From positions 268,718 to 332,717 of the forward strand of contig NZ_SGWR01000004.1 of assembly GCF_004217315.1 (NCBI RefSeq): 64,000 bases of DNA, read 5' to 3'. This DNA is from Corticibacter populi. GTDB taxonomy: Bacteria; Pseudomonadota; Gammaproteobacteria; Burkholderiales; Burkholderiaceae_C. The number at the start of each line of letters is the position of its first letter. Position 1 is the first letter of the stretch. Below, piece by piece: positions 28,008 through 38,270 of the stretch. The position numbers and the translations under genes were made by a program. The notes beneath the pieces are model-generated. The model did not search any database and had not been told where the DNA came from. It saw nothing but the letters and a program-made list of their open reading frames with translations.

Positions 28008-28418
28008 ATGTCCCGTATCTCTCCACTTTCCGATGCCGCTGTCTGGCAGATCATCGAACGCGCCCGCGCGCAGGCGCAGCAACAGGGTTTCGCCGTATGC
28101 ATCGGCGTGGTCGATGATGCCGGCCTGCTGCGCGGCTTTCTGCGCATGGATGACGCGGTGCCGGGGGCTATCGACGTGTCCATCAAGAAGGCGCGCATGG
28201 CCGCGCTGTTTCGCACCGACAGCGCCGAGATCGGTGCCGCAGCGCAGCCGGGCGGCGCCATCTACACCCTCGAGGCCACCAATGGCGGCCTGATCAGCTT
28301 TGGCGGCGGCATCGTGCTGCGCGGCGGCGATGAGCGGCCGCTTGGCGCCGTCGGCGTGGCCGGTGCCACGCTCGCGGCCGACCAGTCGCTGGCCCTGCAC
28401 GCGGCGGGCCGCGCATGA
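28008..28418 (+). CDS. GlcG/HbpS-family haem-binding-type protein
   Basis: Small 136-residue protein of the GlcG/HbpS (DUF336) family: IIERARAQAQQQGFAVCIGV, VDDAGLLRGFLRMDDA, IKKARMAALFRTDS, and GGGIVLRGGDERPLGAVGV. Members bind haem or act as redox sensors, but most are uncharacterised. AGGAG lies seven bases before the ATG. Its stop overlaps the ATG of the following MFS gene (ATGA), so both form an operon under likely IclR control. Confidence 0.88.
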   Translation: MSRISPLSDAAVWQIIERARAQAQQQGFAVCIGVVDDAGLLRGFLRMDDAVPGAIDVSIKKARMAALFRTDSAEIGAAAQPGGAIYTLEATNGGLISFGGGIVLRGGDERPLGAVGVAGATLAADQSLALHAAGRA

Positions 28419-29605
28419 GTGGCCCGCCGCCCACCCATCCCGGCGTCTGGGCGCTGGCGGTCACGGCCTTTGCCATCGGCGTGGCCGAGTTCATCGTGGT
28501 CGGCGTGCTGCCGGCCATCGCCGGGGATCTGGACGTGCCGCTGGCGCATGCCGGCTCGCTGGTGGGCCTGTATGCGCTGGCGCTGGCCCTGGGCACGCCG
28601 GTGGTCGTGCTGGCGCTGGCGCGCTGGCCTCGCAAGCCGCTGCTGCTGGGATTGGTGGCGGTCTTTCTGGCAGGCAACCTGCTCTCGGCGGTGGCCGGCA
28701 GCCATGCGATGTTGCTGGCCGGGCGCATCGTCACGGCGGTCGCGCATGGCAGTTTCTTCGCCATTGGCGCGACAGTGGCTGCCCGGCTCGCGTCCAAGGG
28801 GCAGGCCAGCGCGGCCATTGCCCTGATGTTCGCAGGCCTGACGCTGGCAATGGTGATCGGCGTGCCGCTGGGCAGCCTGATCGGCAACGCCCTGGGCTGG
28901 CGGCTGCCGTTCCATGCGGTGGCGGTGCTGGCGGCGCTGGCGCTGCTCGCCATCTGGCGGTGGGTGCCGCAACTGCCCGCGCCGGCGGCGGTGCCGGCCG
29001 GAGCGCAACTGGCGGCACTGGCCAGTGCTCCGATCCTGGCCATGATGGCCACCACCGTGCTGGGTTTTGGCGCCAGCTTTGCGGCCTTCACGTTCATCAC
29101 GCCGATCTTGACGGAGGTCACCGGTTTCAGCCCGCATGCGGCCAGTTTGCTGCTGGTGGTGTTCGGCGCAGCGACGCTGGTTGGCAACCTGGCCGGTGGC
29201 CGGCTGGCGACGGGCCTGGGCTGGGCGGCGGCGCTGCGGCACATGCTGGCGGCGTTGCTGCTGTGCCTGGTGGCGCTGGCAGTACTGATGCCCTACCGCT
29301 TGCCGATGCTGGTGCTGCTGTTCGTCTGGGGAATACTGGCCTTCGGCATGTCGCCGGGCTTTCAGGCCGGCATGCTGGAGACGGCCGGCCGCTGGACGCC
29401 GGGGGCCGTGGACTTTGCCTCGGCGCTGAACATTTCGGCCTTCAACCTGGGCATCACCCTGGGCGAGACGATGGGCAGCGCCTGGGTGGCGCGCGGCCAT
29501 CTGGCGCAGACGCCGTGGGCCGGGGTGCTGCTGGTGCTGCTGGCGCAATGGCCGCTGGCCTGGCTGGCGCGCGCCAACGCCCGCGCTGCAGGGCCGCTGC
29601 GCTAG
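28415..29605 (+). CDS. MFS transporter, DHA1/AraJ-type exporter
   Basis: Inner-membrane exporter of 396 residues with about 12 hydrophobic segments. The opening (WALAVTAFAIGVAEFIVVGV) is the DHA1 drug:H+ antiporter signature seen in AraJ/YdhP-type proteins, and GRIVTAVAHGSFFAIGATVA is the motif C region. Substrate is unknown. It is translationally coupled to the GlcG/HbpS-like gene. The stop at 29605 is followed within 15 bp by the interspersed repeat, which separates it from the convergent phhB. Confidence 0.9.
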   Translation: MSGPPPTHPGVWALAVTAFAIGVAEFIVVGVLPAIAGDLDVPLAHAGSLVGLYALALALGTPVVVLALARWPRKPLLLGLVAVFLAGNLLSAVAGSHAMLLAGRIVTAVAHGSFFAIGATVAARLASKGQASAAIALMFAGLTLAMVIGVPLGSLIGNALGWRLPFHAVAVLAALALLAIWRWVPQLPAPAAVPAGAQLAALASAPILAMMATTVLGFGASFAAFTFITPILTEVTGFSPHAASLLLVVFGAATLVGNLAGGRLATGLGWAAALRHMLAALLLCLVALAVLMPYRLPMLVLLFVWGILAFGMSPGFQAGMLETAGRWTPGAVDFASALNISAFNLGITLGETMGSAWVARGHLAQTPWAGVLLVLLAQWPLAWLARANARAAGPLR

Positions 29606-29617
29606 GCGAGCGCCGCG

Positions 29618-29725
29618 GTGTGACAAATCCTGGCCGTGCCAGCGGTCCGATGGCGGTTTGCACCTTGCATCGCATCGCCTGCCGGGACAACCGAGATCCA
29701 CGGAAGGATCGTGAACGGGTTCTCA
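29618..29725. repeat. Interspersed ~105-bp repeat, copy at the phhB 3' end
   Basis: Read on the minus strand, it begins at the phhB stop (TGAGAACCCGTTCACGATC), continues through CCCGGCAGGCGATGCGATGC and AAGGTGCAAACCGC, and ends GGATTTGTCACAC. Order and spacing are the same as in the copy at 60449-60553, with scattered mismatches. It fills the gap between the convergent MFS and phhB genes. Confidence 0.9.
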
Positions 29726-30058
29726 GGTCTGTCTTGTATGCACCTGGGCTTGTGTGCCGGTGCCCAGATGCGCGTGGATGCGGTCGATTTGCTGGGCCAG
29801 TGCGATGTCGCGCTGGCTCAGGCCGCCGGCGTCGTGCGTGGTCAGCGTGATGTCCACGCGGTTGTAGACGTTGCGCCACTCCGGGTGGTGGTCGCTCTTC
29901 TCGGCATGCAGGGCGATCTGCGTCATGAAGGCAAAGGCCTCGGTGAAGTCACGCAGCACGAAGCGGCGGTGGATCAGCCCTCCGCGCTCGGCGGCGTACT
30001 GCCACTCGGGGATGGCCGATAGCGCGGCCTCGCGTTCCAGGTCGGTCAGGCGTTTCAT
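29723..30058 (-). CDS. phhB: Pterin-4a-carbinolamine dehydratase PhhB
   Basis: Small 111-residue enzyme that recycles the pterin cofactor of phenylalanine hydroxylase. The active-site motif is clear ([19 protein letters not shown]), preceded by [19 protein letters not shown]. Length is normal. The usual partner phhA is not next to it; instead the degraded end of a 4-hydroxyphenylpyruvate dioxygenase gene lies just upstream. The gene's last codons sit in the interspersed repeat, which supplies the stop region. Confidence 0.94.
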   Translation of the reverse strand: MKRLTDLEREAALSAIPEWQYAAERGGLIHRRFVLRDFTEAFAFMTQIALHAEKSDHHPEWRNVYNRVDITLTTHDAGGLSQRDIALAQQIDRIHAHLGTGTQAQVHTRQT

Positions 30059-30094
30059 GGCGGGTCCTCAGTAGGCGGGGTTGCCGTGGCCGCG

Positions 30095-30253
30095 TCATTC
30101 GGCCTCCAGTATGCCCGGGTTGATCGGGTGTCTTTCGAGCGACTCGAGCAAGGCCTTGAAGTTTCCTTTGCCAAAGTCCTTGCCGCCCTGGCGCTGGATG
30201 AATGCGAAGAATACCGGTCCGAGCCGTTGTTCCGAGAAAATCTGCAGCAGCAG
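30095..30253 (-). pseudogene. hpd: C-terminal remnant of 4-hydroxyphenylpyruvate dioxygenase
   Basis: Fifty-two codons before a TGA match the extreme C terminus of [24 protein letters not shown], then [21 protein letters not shown] and an Ile-Leu-Glu-Ala-Glu end. In HPPD the FFE glutamate in this motif is an iron ligand; here the codon is GCA (Ala), one base from GAA. The frame is open further upstream, but no other HPPD sequence is recognisable and comF begins to be read about 140 bp away. I take it as a decayed stump of a deleted tyrosine-catabolic gene. Confidence 0.82.
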
Positions 30254-30396
30254 GCGTGATGGACGCCTTGCCCAAGCCCAAGCCATGAGCGGGCAGGACT
30301 GCAGGACCTGCTTCGTGCTCGATCGCGACAAGCACACCGCGGCCGCTTTGAACGTGGCATGCTCAGGGTCCTTCTTGTTCCTGTGCTCCGTCAGCG

Positions 30397-31122
30397 CTAC
30401 GAAGGCGCCTCGGTGCGCGCGAAGACCAAGCCATCGACCCGGCTGGCGCCGGCGGCCTGCAGGCGCATCGCCAGTGCCTGCAGGGTGGCGCCGGTGGTCA
30501 TCACGTCGTCGACCAGGAGAATCCCCTGGCCGTGCAGTGGCGGCGTATCCTCGGCAAGGACAAACGCCTGTCGCAGGTTGCGCAGGCGGGCCGCCCGGCC
30601 CTGGCCAACCTGGGGCGCGGCGCCCGGCTGCCGCAGAACCAGTCGGACATCGAGCTTGTGGCGCTGGCCGCTGCGCCGCGCCAGCGCTTTGGCCAGCTCC
30701 CAGGCCTGGTTGTAGCCACGCTCCTGCAGGCGGGCGCGGGCCAGCGGCACCGGCACGATGCGATCGGCCGCGCGCACCAGGGCGCGCGCATCCGCCTGCT
30801 GCAGGCAGATGTCGGCCATGGTGCGGGCCCAAGCCGGCTGGTGCTGGAACTTGAACTGGCCGATGGCCGCCTGCCACGGATAGGCATAGTCCACCGCGGC
30901 AAAGCAATGCGCCAGAGCCGGTGGGTGGCGCAGGCAGGCGCCGCAGTGTTGTCCCGGCACCGGTGTGGGCAGTGCGCAGCGCGGGCAGCGTGGGCGGGCG
31001 CCGCCAAAGCTGTGCAGGCAATCGGCACACACGCCGCAAACGCCGGCAGGCCGGCTCCAGCTCGGCCAAGTGCGGCAGAAGGCGCACTGGAAAGGCAGCA
31101 GGCGGGTCAACGCGGACAGCAT
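30397..31122 (-). CDS. comF: ComF-family phosphoribosyltransferase-like protein
   Basis: Cytoplasmic 241-residue protein linked to DNA uptake (ComF/GntX). The N-terminal zinc-finger cysteines (CAFC, CGVCADC, CPRC, CGAC) are followed by [14 protein letters not shown]. The PRPP-binding loop is [14 protein letters not shown], preceded by the ComF signature [19 protein letters not shown]. The ATG at 31122 begins [16 protein letters not shown]. It is divergent from the BioC-like gene. Confidence 0.92.
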   Translation of the reverse strand: MLSALTRLLPFQCAFCRTWPSWSRPAGVCGVCADCLHSFGGARPRCPRCALPTPVPGQHCGACLRHPPALAHCFAAVDYAYPWQAAIGQFKFQHQPAWARTMADICLQQADARALVRAADRIVPVPLARARLQERGYNQAWELAKALARRSGQRHKLDVRLVLRQPGAAPQVGQGRAARLRNLRQAFVLAEDTPPLHGQGILLVDDVMTTGATLQALAMRLQAAGASRVDGLVFARTEAPS

Positions 31123-31363
31123 GGCGGCATGATAAGGGCGGTAGGGCTGCGCCGATTTTCCTGCCGTGTCCTGCCAGCAGGGCTTTGCCAATGTTCTTAT
31201 ACTGCGATGCCTGCGGGCGTCGAGACACGCGGGCTGCCGTCCCGGTCGCCGCCCTGCGCGCCCTGCCCAGGGCCTCAATGGGCGCCTGCCTGTTGCGTCC
31301 CAGGCGTTGCCTCTCATTTTGGTTCGCTTCCCCAGCGCCTGCGCTGCCCATTTGCCCGTCGCC

Positions 31364-32263
31364 ATGCCTGCCTCTGCCTCCCACACCGACGTTCCGCCCA
31401 GCCTCGATCCGGTGGCACTGGCGCGCTGGCAGGCCCGGCCGCTGGCGGCCAGTCCCTGGCTGCACGAGGAAGTGGGGCGGCGCATGCAGGAGCGGCTGGC
31501 GTGGATAGTCAAGCAGCCCGCAAGCTGGTGCGACTGGGAGCCCGTGCGCGGCGGCGTGCAGGCGCATGCGCTGGTGGCGGCGCACTATCCCAAGGCGCGC
31601 CAGTTCATCGTGCACGGGCAGCCCGCCAACCAGCGCCTGGCCCAGTCGCTCTGGCAGCCCTCGGTTGTCTCGCGCTGGCTGCGCAGCGTGCCGGCCGTGT
31701 CGTTCGCGACGCCCGCGCAACAATCGGTGCAGATGCTCTGGGCCAACATGCACCTGCACCAGGCTATCAGCCCGCCGCAGACCATCCAGGCCTGGGCTGG
31801 CTTGCTGGAGCCGCAGGGCTTTCTGATGTTCTCCTGCCTGGGGCCGGATACCGCCATAGAGTTGCGCCAGATCTACGCCCGGCGCGGCTGGCCGCCGCCA
31901 GCGCAGGAGTACACCGACATGCACGACCTGGGCGACATGCTGGTGCAACAGGGCTTTGCCGAGCCGGTCATGGACATGGAGCACATCCGCCTGCAATTCC
32001 CGGATGCCGTGCGCCTGCTGGCCGAACTGCGCGAACTGGGCCGCAACTTCCACCCCGGCCGCTTTGGCGGGTTGCGTGGGCGGCAGTGGCAGCGCACGCT
32101 GATGGAAGACATCGCCGGCCTGGCCGATGCGAGCGGCGCGATCACGCTGACCTTCGAGGTGATCTACGGCCATGCCATCAAGGCGCCGCCGCGCATGGCC
32201 ATGGCCGAGCAGACCCGCATCAGCCTCGACGATATGCGCGCGACCTTGCAAAAGCGGCCTTGA
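31364..32263 (+). CDS. BioC-like methyltransferase-domain protein
   Basis: Predicted 299-residue protein resembling Comamonadaceae BioC (malonyl-ACP methyltransferase) relatives. The C-terminal half is the better match ([53 protein letters not shown]). The SAM motif I expected near residue 60 is degenerate: [16 protein letters not shown] has no GxGxG. It may therefore be an inactive or divergent methyltransferase. It lies between comF and the cytochrome oxidase assembly cluster. Confidence 0.7.
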   Translation: MPASASHTDVPPSLDPVALARWQARPLAASPWLHEEVGRRMQERLAWIVKQPASWCDWEPVRGGVQAHALVAAHYPKARQFIVHGQPANQRLAQSLWQPSVVSRWLRSVPAVSFATPAQQSVQMLWANMHLHQAISPPQTIQAWAGLLEPQGFLMFSCLGPDTAIELRQIYARRGWPPPAQEYTDMHDLGDMLVQQGFAEPVMDMEHIRLQFPDAVRLLAELRELGRNFHPGRFGGLRGRQWQRTLMEDIAGLADASGAITLTFEVIYGHAIKAPPRMAMAEQTRISLDDMRATLQKRP

Positions 32264-32538
32264 ATGGCAACCGCTGAATGGCGGCGCATCGAGCGGCCTC
32301 CAGACGGGCTGGCGGACCTGCCGGGAAACTGTATTCCTCCCGGGGGAATGCCGAATCCGGCAAAATGACGGGTTGACTGCGGCTTGACAAGGGTGGCGAT
32401 GGGCTTGGTCCACGCCTATCGAGCCTGGCCCGACGGCTTCGCCGCCAGCCAGGAACCAGGATCCGTCCAGACCCGCCCACCGATTTCCAGACCCTCCGAC
32501 CGTTCTTCAGGCCTTGCGTTTCTTGCGGCATTTTCCCG

Positions 32539-33246
32539 ATGCGTGATCCATCCTCCAAGGGCGAACCCCAGCACCCGCATGGTCAGGTGCTGGGCATGGC
32601 TGTGCATGCATTGCCGGCGGCTACGCCGCAGGCGCTGGATGCGCTGGCGCGCGAGCGGCAGGACCGCCATGCGCGCTGGAAGATGCTGGGCATTCTGCTG
32701 GTGTGCGCCGCGCCGGTGCTGGCCTCGTACATCACCTACTTCGTGATTCGGCCGCTCGAGCGCGGCATCCATGGCCGGCTGATCGAGCCGCCGCGCGCCA
32801 TGCCCGATGTGCTGCGGCCGCTGGCCGGCCAGTGGCTGCTGGTGAGTGTCTCGGGCGGTGCCTGCCGGGCACAGTGCCAGAACAACCTGTATTTCCAGCG
32901 CCAGTTGCATGACGCGCTGGGTGCGGAAGGCTTGCGGCTGGACTGGGCCTGGCTGATCACCGACGAGCAGCCCATCGAGGCGCGCTGGCAGGCGGCGCTG
33001 CAGGAACCAGGTGCGCAGGCGCTGCATGTGCCGGGGCAGGTGCTGACGCCATGGCTGGAGCCGGCCCCCCATCACCGCCTGCCAGACCACCTGTACCTGC
33101 TCGATCCGGATGGCAACTGGGTGATGCGCCTGCCGCCGGGCATCGACCTGGAGAATGCCGCTGACATCCGCCAGGATCTGGCGCGTCTCATCCAGGCCGA
33201 GCCGTTGGCTCGCCGCCCTGGCGCTGCCACGGACATTGCGGAGTGA
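32539..33246 (+). CDS. Cytochrome oxidase assembly-associated membrane protein
   Basis: Predicted 235-residue protein with one membrane helix (MLGILLVCAAPVLASYITYFV, about residues 50-70) and a periplasmic thioredoxin-like domain. It has a Cys pair (GGACRAQCQNN) placed like the CxxxC of SCO proteins, and a YLLDPDGNWVMRLPPG end. Such proteins sit directly before ctaA in Burkholderiales. The start is uncertain: the first about 40 residues have little character, and no clear ribosome binding site precedes the ATG. It ends seven bases before ctaA. Confidence 0.75.
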   Translation: MRDPSSKGEPQHPHGQVLGMAVHALPAATPQALDALARERQDRHARWKMLGILLVCAAPVLASYITYFVIRPLERGIHGRLIEPPRAMPDVLRPLAGQWLLVSVSGGACRAQCQNNLYFQRQLHDALGAEGLRLDWAWLITDEQPIEARWQAALQEPGAQALHVPGQVLTPWLEPAPHHRLPDHLYLLDPDGNWVMRLPPGIDLENAADIRQDLARLIQAEPLARRPGAATDIAE

Positions 33247-33253
33247 TGCACGC

Positions 33254-34531
33254 ATGAATGCCGAGGTCGCCCTCTACGACTGGTCGCCACTGCTCAACAT
33301 GTTGCTGGTGGGCGGACTGATCGCGCTTGTGCCGCTGGCCTGGGTGTGGCGGCGCAATCGCCAGCGCGGCACGCGCGGCTTGCTGCAGGCCCTGACGGTG
33401 CTGACCCTGTTCCTGACTTTCGACCTGGTGCTGTTCGGCGCCTTCACGCGCCTGACCGACTCGGGCCTGGGCTGTCCGGATTGGCCGGGCTGCTACGGCA
33501 GCGCCAGTCCGATTGGCGCGCGTGCGCACATCAGCGCGGCGCAGGAGGCCGTGCCGATGGGGCCGGTGACGCACAGCAAGGCCTGGATCGAGATGATCCA
33601 CCGTTACCTGGCCACCACGGTGGGCGCGCTGATCGTGGTGCTGACGGTGGCTGCCTGGTGGTACTGGCGCCGCCGGCGCCGCATTGCGGAGGCCTATGCC
33701 TGGCAGGTCGCACCGCCGAACGCAGGCAAGCTGATGCCCGGCGGCTGGCCGGCCACGCCCAGTCCGCTGTGGCCCACGCTGACGCTCTTTTGGGTGTGCC
33801 TGCAGGGCGCCTTCGGCGCCTGGACGGTGACGATGAAGCTGTTTCCGGCCATCGTCACGCTGCATCTGTTCGGCGGCATCGTGCTGCTGATGCTGCTGTG
33901 CCTGCAGGCGGTGCAGTGGCGCCATTGCAATGAGCGGTTGACGCCGCTGGGCGTGCCCGCCGGCCTCAAGCGCCTGATGGCAGTGGCGTGCGTGGCGCTG
34001 CTGGCGCAGATCGCGCTGGGCGGCTGGGTCAGCACCAACTACGCGGTGCTCGCCTGCAGCACCTTTCCGGACTGCAACGGCGCCTGGTGGCCCGAGATGC
34101 ATTTCGCGCAGGGTTTCGAGATCTGGCGCGCGCTGGGCTACCAGGGCAATGGCCGCCCGCTCGATTTTCCGGCTCTGGTGGCCATCCACTACACGCACCG
34201 CCTGTTCGCAGTGCTGGTGACACTGCTGCTGGGCCTGCTGATCGCGCAATTGTTCCAGCGCGGCCAGGAACTGCGCCGCGCCGCGCGCTGGCTGCTGGCG
34301 CTGCTGGCGCTGCAACTGCTGACGGGCCTCTCGAATGTGGTGCTGGGCTGGCCATTGCTGGCCGCCGTGCTGCACACCGGTGGCGCGGCCGCACTGGCGC
34401 TGGTGATGACCTGGCTGCTGGCGCGCACGCGCGGCAATACCCGGCACGCCGTCTCCACCCCCTTGTTCACCGCATCCAACTGGGCTCACCAGGTGGATAC
34501 GACTGCTGTAAGAGAACGTTCCTATGACTGA
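33254..34531 (+). CDS. ctaA: Haem A synthase CtaA (COX15-type)
   Basis: Polytopic inner-membrane oxygenase of 425 residues converting haem O to haem A. Family motifs: [36 protein letters not shown] (haem-ligand His), [19 protein letters not shown] and [20 protein letters not shown] lies about ten bases before the ATG at 33254. It overlaps ctaB by eight bases, so the two are coupled. No oxidase structural gene is next to it in this window. Confidence 0.95.
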   Translation: MNAEVALYDWSPLLNMLLVGGLIALVPLAWVWRRNRQRGTRGLLQALTVLTLFLTFDLVLFGAFTRLTDSGLGCPDWPGCYGSASPIGARAHISAAQEAVPMGPVTHSKAWIEMIHRYLATTVGALIVVLTVAAWWYWRRRRRIAEAYAWQVAPPNAGKLMPGGWPATPSPLWPTLTLFWVCLQGAFGAWTVTMKLFPAIVTLHLFGGIVLLMLLCLQAVQWRHCNERLTPLGVPAGLKRLMAVACVALLAQIALGGWVSTNYAVLACSTFPDCNGAWWPEMHFAQGFEIWRALGYQGNGRPLDFPALVAIHYTHRLFAVLVTLLLGLLIAQLFQRGQELRRAARWLLALLALQLLTGLSNVVLGWPLLAAVLHTGGAAALALVMTWLLARTRGNTRHAVSTPLFTASNWAHQVDTTAVRERSYD

Positions 34532-35423
34532 CGCCACCTTGCCGGCGGCCCGGCGCTCGCGCTGGTCCCAATTCTGGGTGCTGACCAAACCCCGGGTTGT
34601 GCAACTGATCGTCTTCTGTGCCTTCATCGGCATGGTGCTGGCCATTCCCGGCCTGCCCGATGCGGCCGCCAGCGTGCGCATCCTGGTGGCCTGCTTCGGC
34701 ATCTGGCTGGTGGCCTCGGCGGCGGCGGCCTTCAACTGCCTGGTCGAGAAGAACATCGATGTGCGCATGAAGCGCACGGCCTGGCGCCCCACCGCGCGCG
34801 GCGAGCTGCCCGACTGGCAGGCACTGCTGTTCTCGGGCCTGCTGTGCGGCGCCGGCTGCCTGCTGCTGTGGCTCTACGTCAATCCGCTGACGATGTGGCT
34901 GACGCTGGCCACCTTCGTCGGCTATGCGGTGATCTACACCGTGGTGCTCAAGCCGTTGACGCCGCAGAACATCGTCATCGGCGGAGCCTCTGGCGCGATG
35001 CCGCCGGTACTGGGCTGGGCGGCCATGCGCGGTGACCTGGCGCCCGAGGCCTGGCTGCTGTTCCTGATTATCTTCGTCTGGACGCCGCCGCACTTCTGGG
35101 CGCTGGCACTCTACCGCATCGACGACTACCGGCGCTCGGGCCTGCCGATGCTGCCGGTCACGCACGGCCGCGAGTTCGCCAGCCTGCACGTGTTCCTCTA
35201 CACGCTGATCCTGCTGGCAGCTTGCCTGCTGCCGGTGGTCTATGGCATGAGTTCGTGGCTGTATTTCTTTGTCGCGCTGTTTCTCAGTGGCGGCTTCTGC
35301 TGGTATGGTTTCCGGCTCTGGCGCAATTATTCGGACGCGCTGGCGCGCCGTACCTTCCGTTGGTCGCTGTGGCATCTGAGCGGCATTTTTGCCGCGCTGC
35401 TGGTGGACCACTACCTGTTCTGA
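34524..35423 (+). CDS. ctaB: Protohaem IX farnesyltransferase (haem O synthase) CtaB
   Basis: UbiA-superfamily membrane prenyltransferase of 299 residues making haem O. The Asp/Glu-rich and basic motifs are as expected: [37 protein letters not shown] (NxxxD-type motif), [19 protein letters not shown] (second motif). It overlaps ctaA by eight bases and is followed after 13 bp by SCO1. Confidence 0.96.
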   Translation: MTDATLPAARRSRWSQFWVLTKPRVVQLIVFCAFIGMVLAIPGLPDAAASVRILVACFGIWLVASAAAAFNCLVEKNIDVRMKRTAWRPTARGELPDWQALLFSGLLCGAGCLLLWLYVNPLTMWLTLATFVGYAVIYTVVLKPLTPQNIVIGGASGAMPPVLGWAAMRGDLAPEAWLLFLIIFVWTPPHFWALALYRIDDYRRSGLPMLPVTHGREFASLHVFLYTLILLAACLLPVVYGMSSWLYFFVALFLSGGFCWYGFRLWRNYSDALARRTFRWSLWHLSGIFAALLVDHYLF

Positions 35424-35436
35424 GGAGGCATTCGCA

Positions 35437-36057
35437 ATGGTGAAGATGGTGCAGATGGGGCGCCGGCAGCTGCTGGCGCTGACCCTCGCGGGTGCTGCCG
35501 CGCTCGGGCTGGCTGCGTGCAGGCAGGAGCCGGCCAAGCCAAGCTTCCATTCCGTCGACATCAGCGGTGCCAGCTATGCCAAGGACTGGCACATGCCCGA
35601 TGCCAACGGGCAGCCGCGCAGCCTGGCCGATTTCGCCGGCAAGGCCGTCTATGTGTTCTTCGGCTTCGCCCAGTGCCCGGACGTGTGCCCGACCACCATG
35701 CTGGAGATGGCCGAAGTCAAGCAGGCCTTGGGTGCGGATGGCGACAGGCTGCAGATCGTCTTCGTGACCGTGGACCCCGAGCGCGACACGCCGGAGATCA
35801 TGCGCGCCTACATTGGCAGCTTCGACCCCGATGCCGTGGCGCTGGTCGGCAGCCCCGAGCAGGTGGCGGCCATGGCCAAGGACTTCAAGGTGTTTTACCA
35901 GAAGGTGCCCGGCCCTTCCGAGAGCACCTACACCATCGACCATTCGGCCGGCGGCTACCTGTACGATCCGCAAGGCCAGCTGCGCCTCTATGTCAAGTAC
36001 GGCACGCCGATGGACCAGCTGACCGCCGACATCCGCACGTTGCTGCAGGGCCATTGA
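35437..36057 (+). CDS. SCO1/SenC copper chaperone
   Basis: Predicted 206-residue lipoprotein-type SCO protein that delivers copper to the CuA site of cytochrome oxidase. The signal ends in a lipobox (LAAC, Cys28). The copper-binding residues are present: Cys80 and Cys84 in FFGFAQCPDVCPTT and His169 in YTIDHSAGG. GAGGAGG lies nine bases before the ATG at 35437. Its presence implies a CuA-type oxidase or another copper target elsewhere. Confidence 0.94.
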   Translation: MVKMVQMGRRQLLALTLAGAAALGLAACRQEPAKPSFHSVDISGASYAKDWHMPDANGQPRSLADFAGKAVYVFFGFAQCPDVCPTTMLEMAEVKQALGADGDRLQIVFVTVDPERDTPEIMRAYIGSFDPDAVALVGSPEQVAAMAKDFKVFYQKVPGPSESTYTIDHSAGGYLYDPQGQLRLYVKYGTPMDQLTADIRTLLQGH

Positions 36058-36100
36058 ACGCATTGAGCACGGCTCCGCGCGCCCGGGGGCATCAGCGGGG

Positions 36101-36126
36101 CTCAGAACTTGTTCACGACCGCGGGC
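36101..36126. repeat. Fragment of the interspersed repeat
   Basis: TCAGAACTTGTTCACGACC followed by GCGGGCC resembles the first about 25 bases of the copy at 60449 (AGAACCTGCTCACGATC...GCGGGCC). The rest of the element is missing. It lies between the convergent SCO1 and Bug receptor genes, the same kind of site as the full copies. Confidence 0.6.
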
Positions 36127-36132
36127 CGATGC

Positions 36133-37152
36133 TCACGAGTCGATGCGGATGTGCTGCTCGCGGATGATGGTGCCCAGCGCCTCGGTGTCGGCGGCGATAC
36201 GGTCGCGCAGCGCTTTGGCGCTGGTGTCGCCTACCACCCAGCCCTGTTCCAGCAGCTTTTGCCGCGCCTCGGGGATGGCCAATGCTTCTGTCACGGCCTC
36301 GCGCAGGCGCGCCTGGATCTCCGGCGGCAGCGTGGCGGGGGCCGCCACCGCATTCCAGACCTCCAGGTCCAGTCCCTTCGCGCCGAGCTCCTGCAGGCTG
36401 GGCAAATTGCCGGTGAGCGCGCTGCGCGTCGCCGAGGTGATGCCGATCAGCGCCACGCGGCCGGCCTTCTGCTGGGCCAGCGCCATGGCCGGCGGCAGCA
36501 GCGACATCTGGATCTCGCCGCTGATGACCGCTTGCAGCGCCTGTGGATTGCCCTGGTAGGGTACATGCAGCGGCGCGATGCCGGTGCGGCTTTTGAGCAG
36601 TTCCATGCCCAGGTGGGCTACCGTGCCCAGCCCCGGCGAACCATAGTTCCAGCGGTCGCCCGCCTGCCGGGCCTTGTCAAGAAACTGGGCGGGCTCCAGG
36701 CCTTGCGCCAGCTGTGCGTTGGCGGTCAGCACATAGGGGGCCGAGCCGATCAGCGCGATCGGGGCCAGGTCCGTCAGCGGATCGAAACCCAGCTTTGGGT
36801 TGAGCAGCCGGGCAATCGTCATGTTGCCGTTGATCATCACGCTGATCGTGTGCTGGTCGCTGGCTCGCGCCAATGCCGCCGCGGCGATGTTGCCGCCGGC
36901 ACCGCTGCGGTTCTCCACGATGACCGGTTGCGCGCTAAGGACCGGGGCCAGGTATTCGACCAGCAGGCGTGCCGTCAGGTCCGGCGAGGAGCCGCCGGGA
37001 AAGCCCACCAGCACCTTGACGGGCTGGCTGGGCCAGGCCGCAGCGGCACCGGCAGCCTGGCCCAGCCGGGCCAGGGGCAGTGTCGCCAGGCCAGCGAGGG
37101 CCTGGCGCAGGAGCTGGCGTCGATCGGTGCGGAAGGGCGTGAAACGGGTCAT
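36133..37152 (-). CDS. Bug/TctC-family periplasmic solute receptor
   Basis: Tripartite tricarboxylate transporter-type receptor of 339 residues. The N terminus has a twin-arginine-like pattern (TDRRQLLRQALAGLATLPLARLG), suggesting Tat or Sec export. The mature part is typical: WPSQPVKVLVGFPGGSSPD, VIVENRSGAGGNIAAAALA, YGSPGLGTVAHLGMELLK. Like most Bug proteins it is an orphan with no TctAB membrane genes alongside. The start at 37152 is chosen because similarity begins there. It separates the SCO1 gene from rpoH. Confidence 0.92.
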   Translation of the reverse strand: MTRFTPFRTDRRQLLRQALAGLATLPLARLGQAAGAAAAWPSQPVKVLVGFPGGSSPDLTARLLVEYLAPVLSAQPVIVENRSGAGGNIAAAALARASDQHTISVMINGNMTIARLLNPKLGFDPLTDLAPIALIGSAPYVLTANAQLAQGLEPAQFLDKARQAGDRWNYGSPGLGTVAHLGMELLKSRTGIAPLHVPYQGNPQALQAVISGEIQMSLLPPAMALAQQKAGRVALIGITSATRSALTGNLPSLQELGAKGLDLEVWNAVAAPATLPPEIQARLREAVTEALAIPEARQKLLEQGWVVGDTSAKALRDRIAADTEALGTIIREQHIRIDS

Positions 37153-37204
37153 GGTGAGTGTGGTGGTGTCAAGCCGGCGCCAGTGTGCCAGCGCCGGCGG
37201 CAAA

Positions 37205-37227
37205 AAGAAAGGCTGCTTGCGCAGCCT
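37205..37227 (-). terminator. Intrinsic terminator of rpoH
   Basis: A perfect 7-bp stem (AGGCTGC 37210-37216 / GCAGCCT 37221-37227) with a TTGC loop is followed on the minus strand by a T-rich tract (TTCTTTTTG). It lies about 45 bp past the rpoH stop and in front of the Bug receptor gene. Confidence 0.8.
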
Positions 37228-37268
37228 GGTCGGGATATCCGGCGCCGGAGTGGCGGATACCGGGGGCA

Positions 37269-38219
<951 letters not shown>

Positions 38220-38270
38220 GTATGGGGTTCCTTTCCATGCCGTCGGCTTTGGCGCCAGCATGCATGTGTG

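Noticed and set aside
29636-29725. Conserved-looking peptide (TLHRIACRDN-like) shared by frames at 29.7, 20.7 and 60.5 kb
   Set aside because: The shared peptide is only the translation of the interspersed DNA repeat in non-genic frames; it is not a protein domain.
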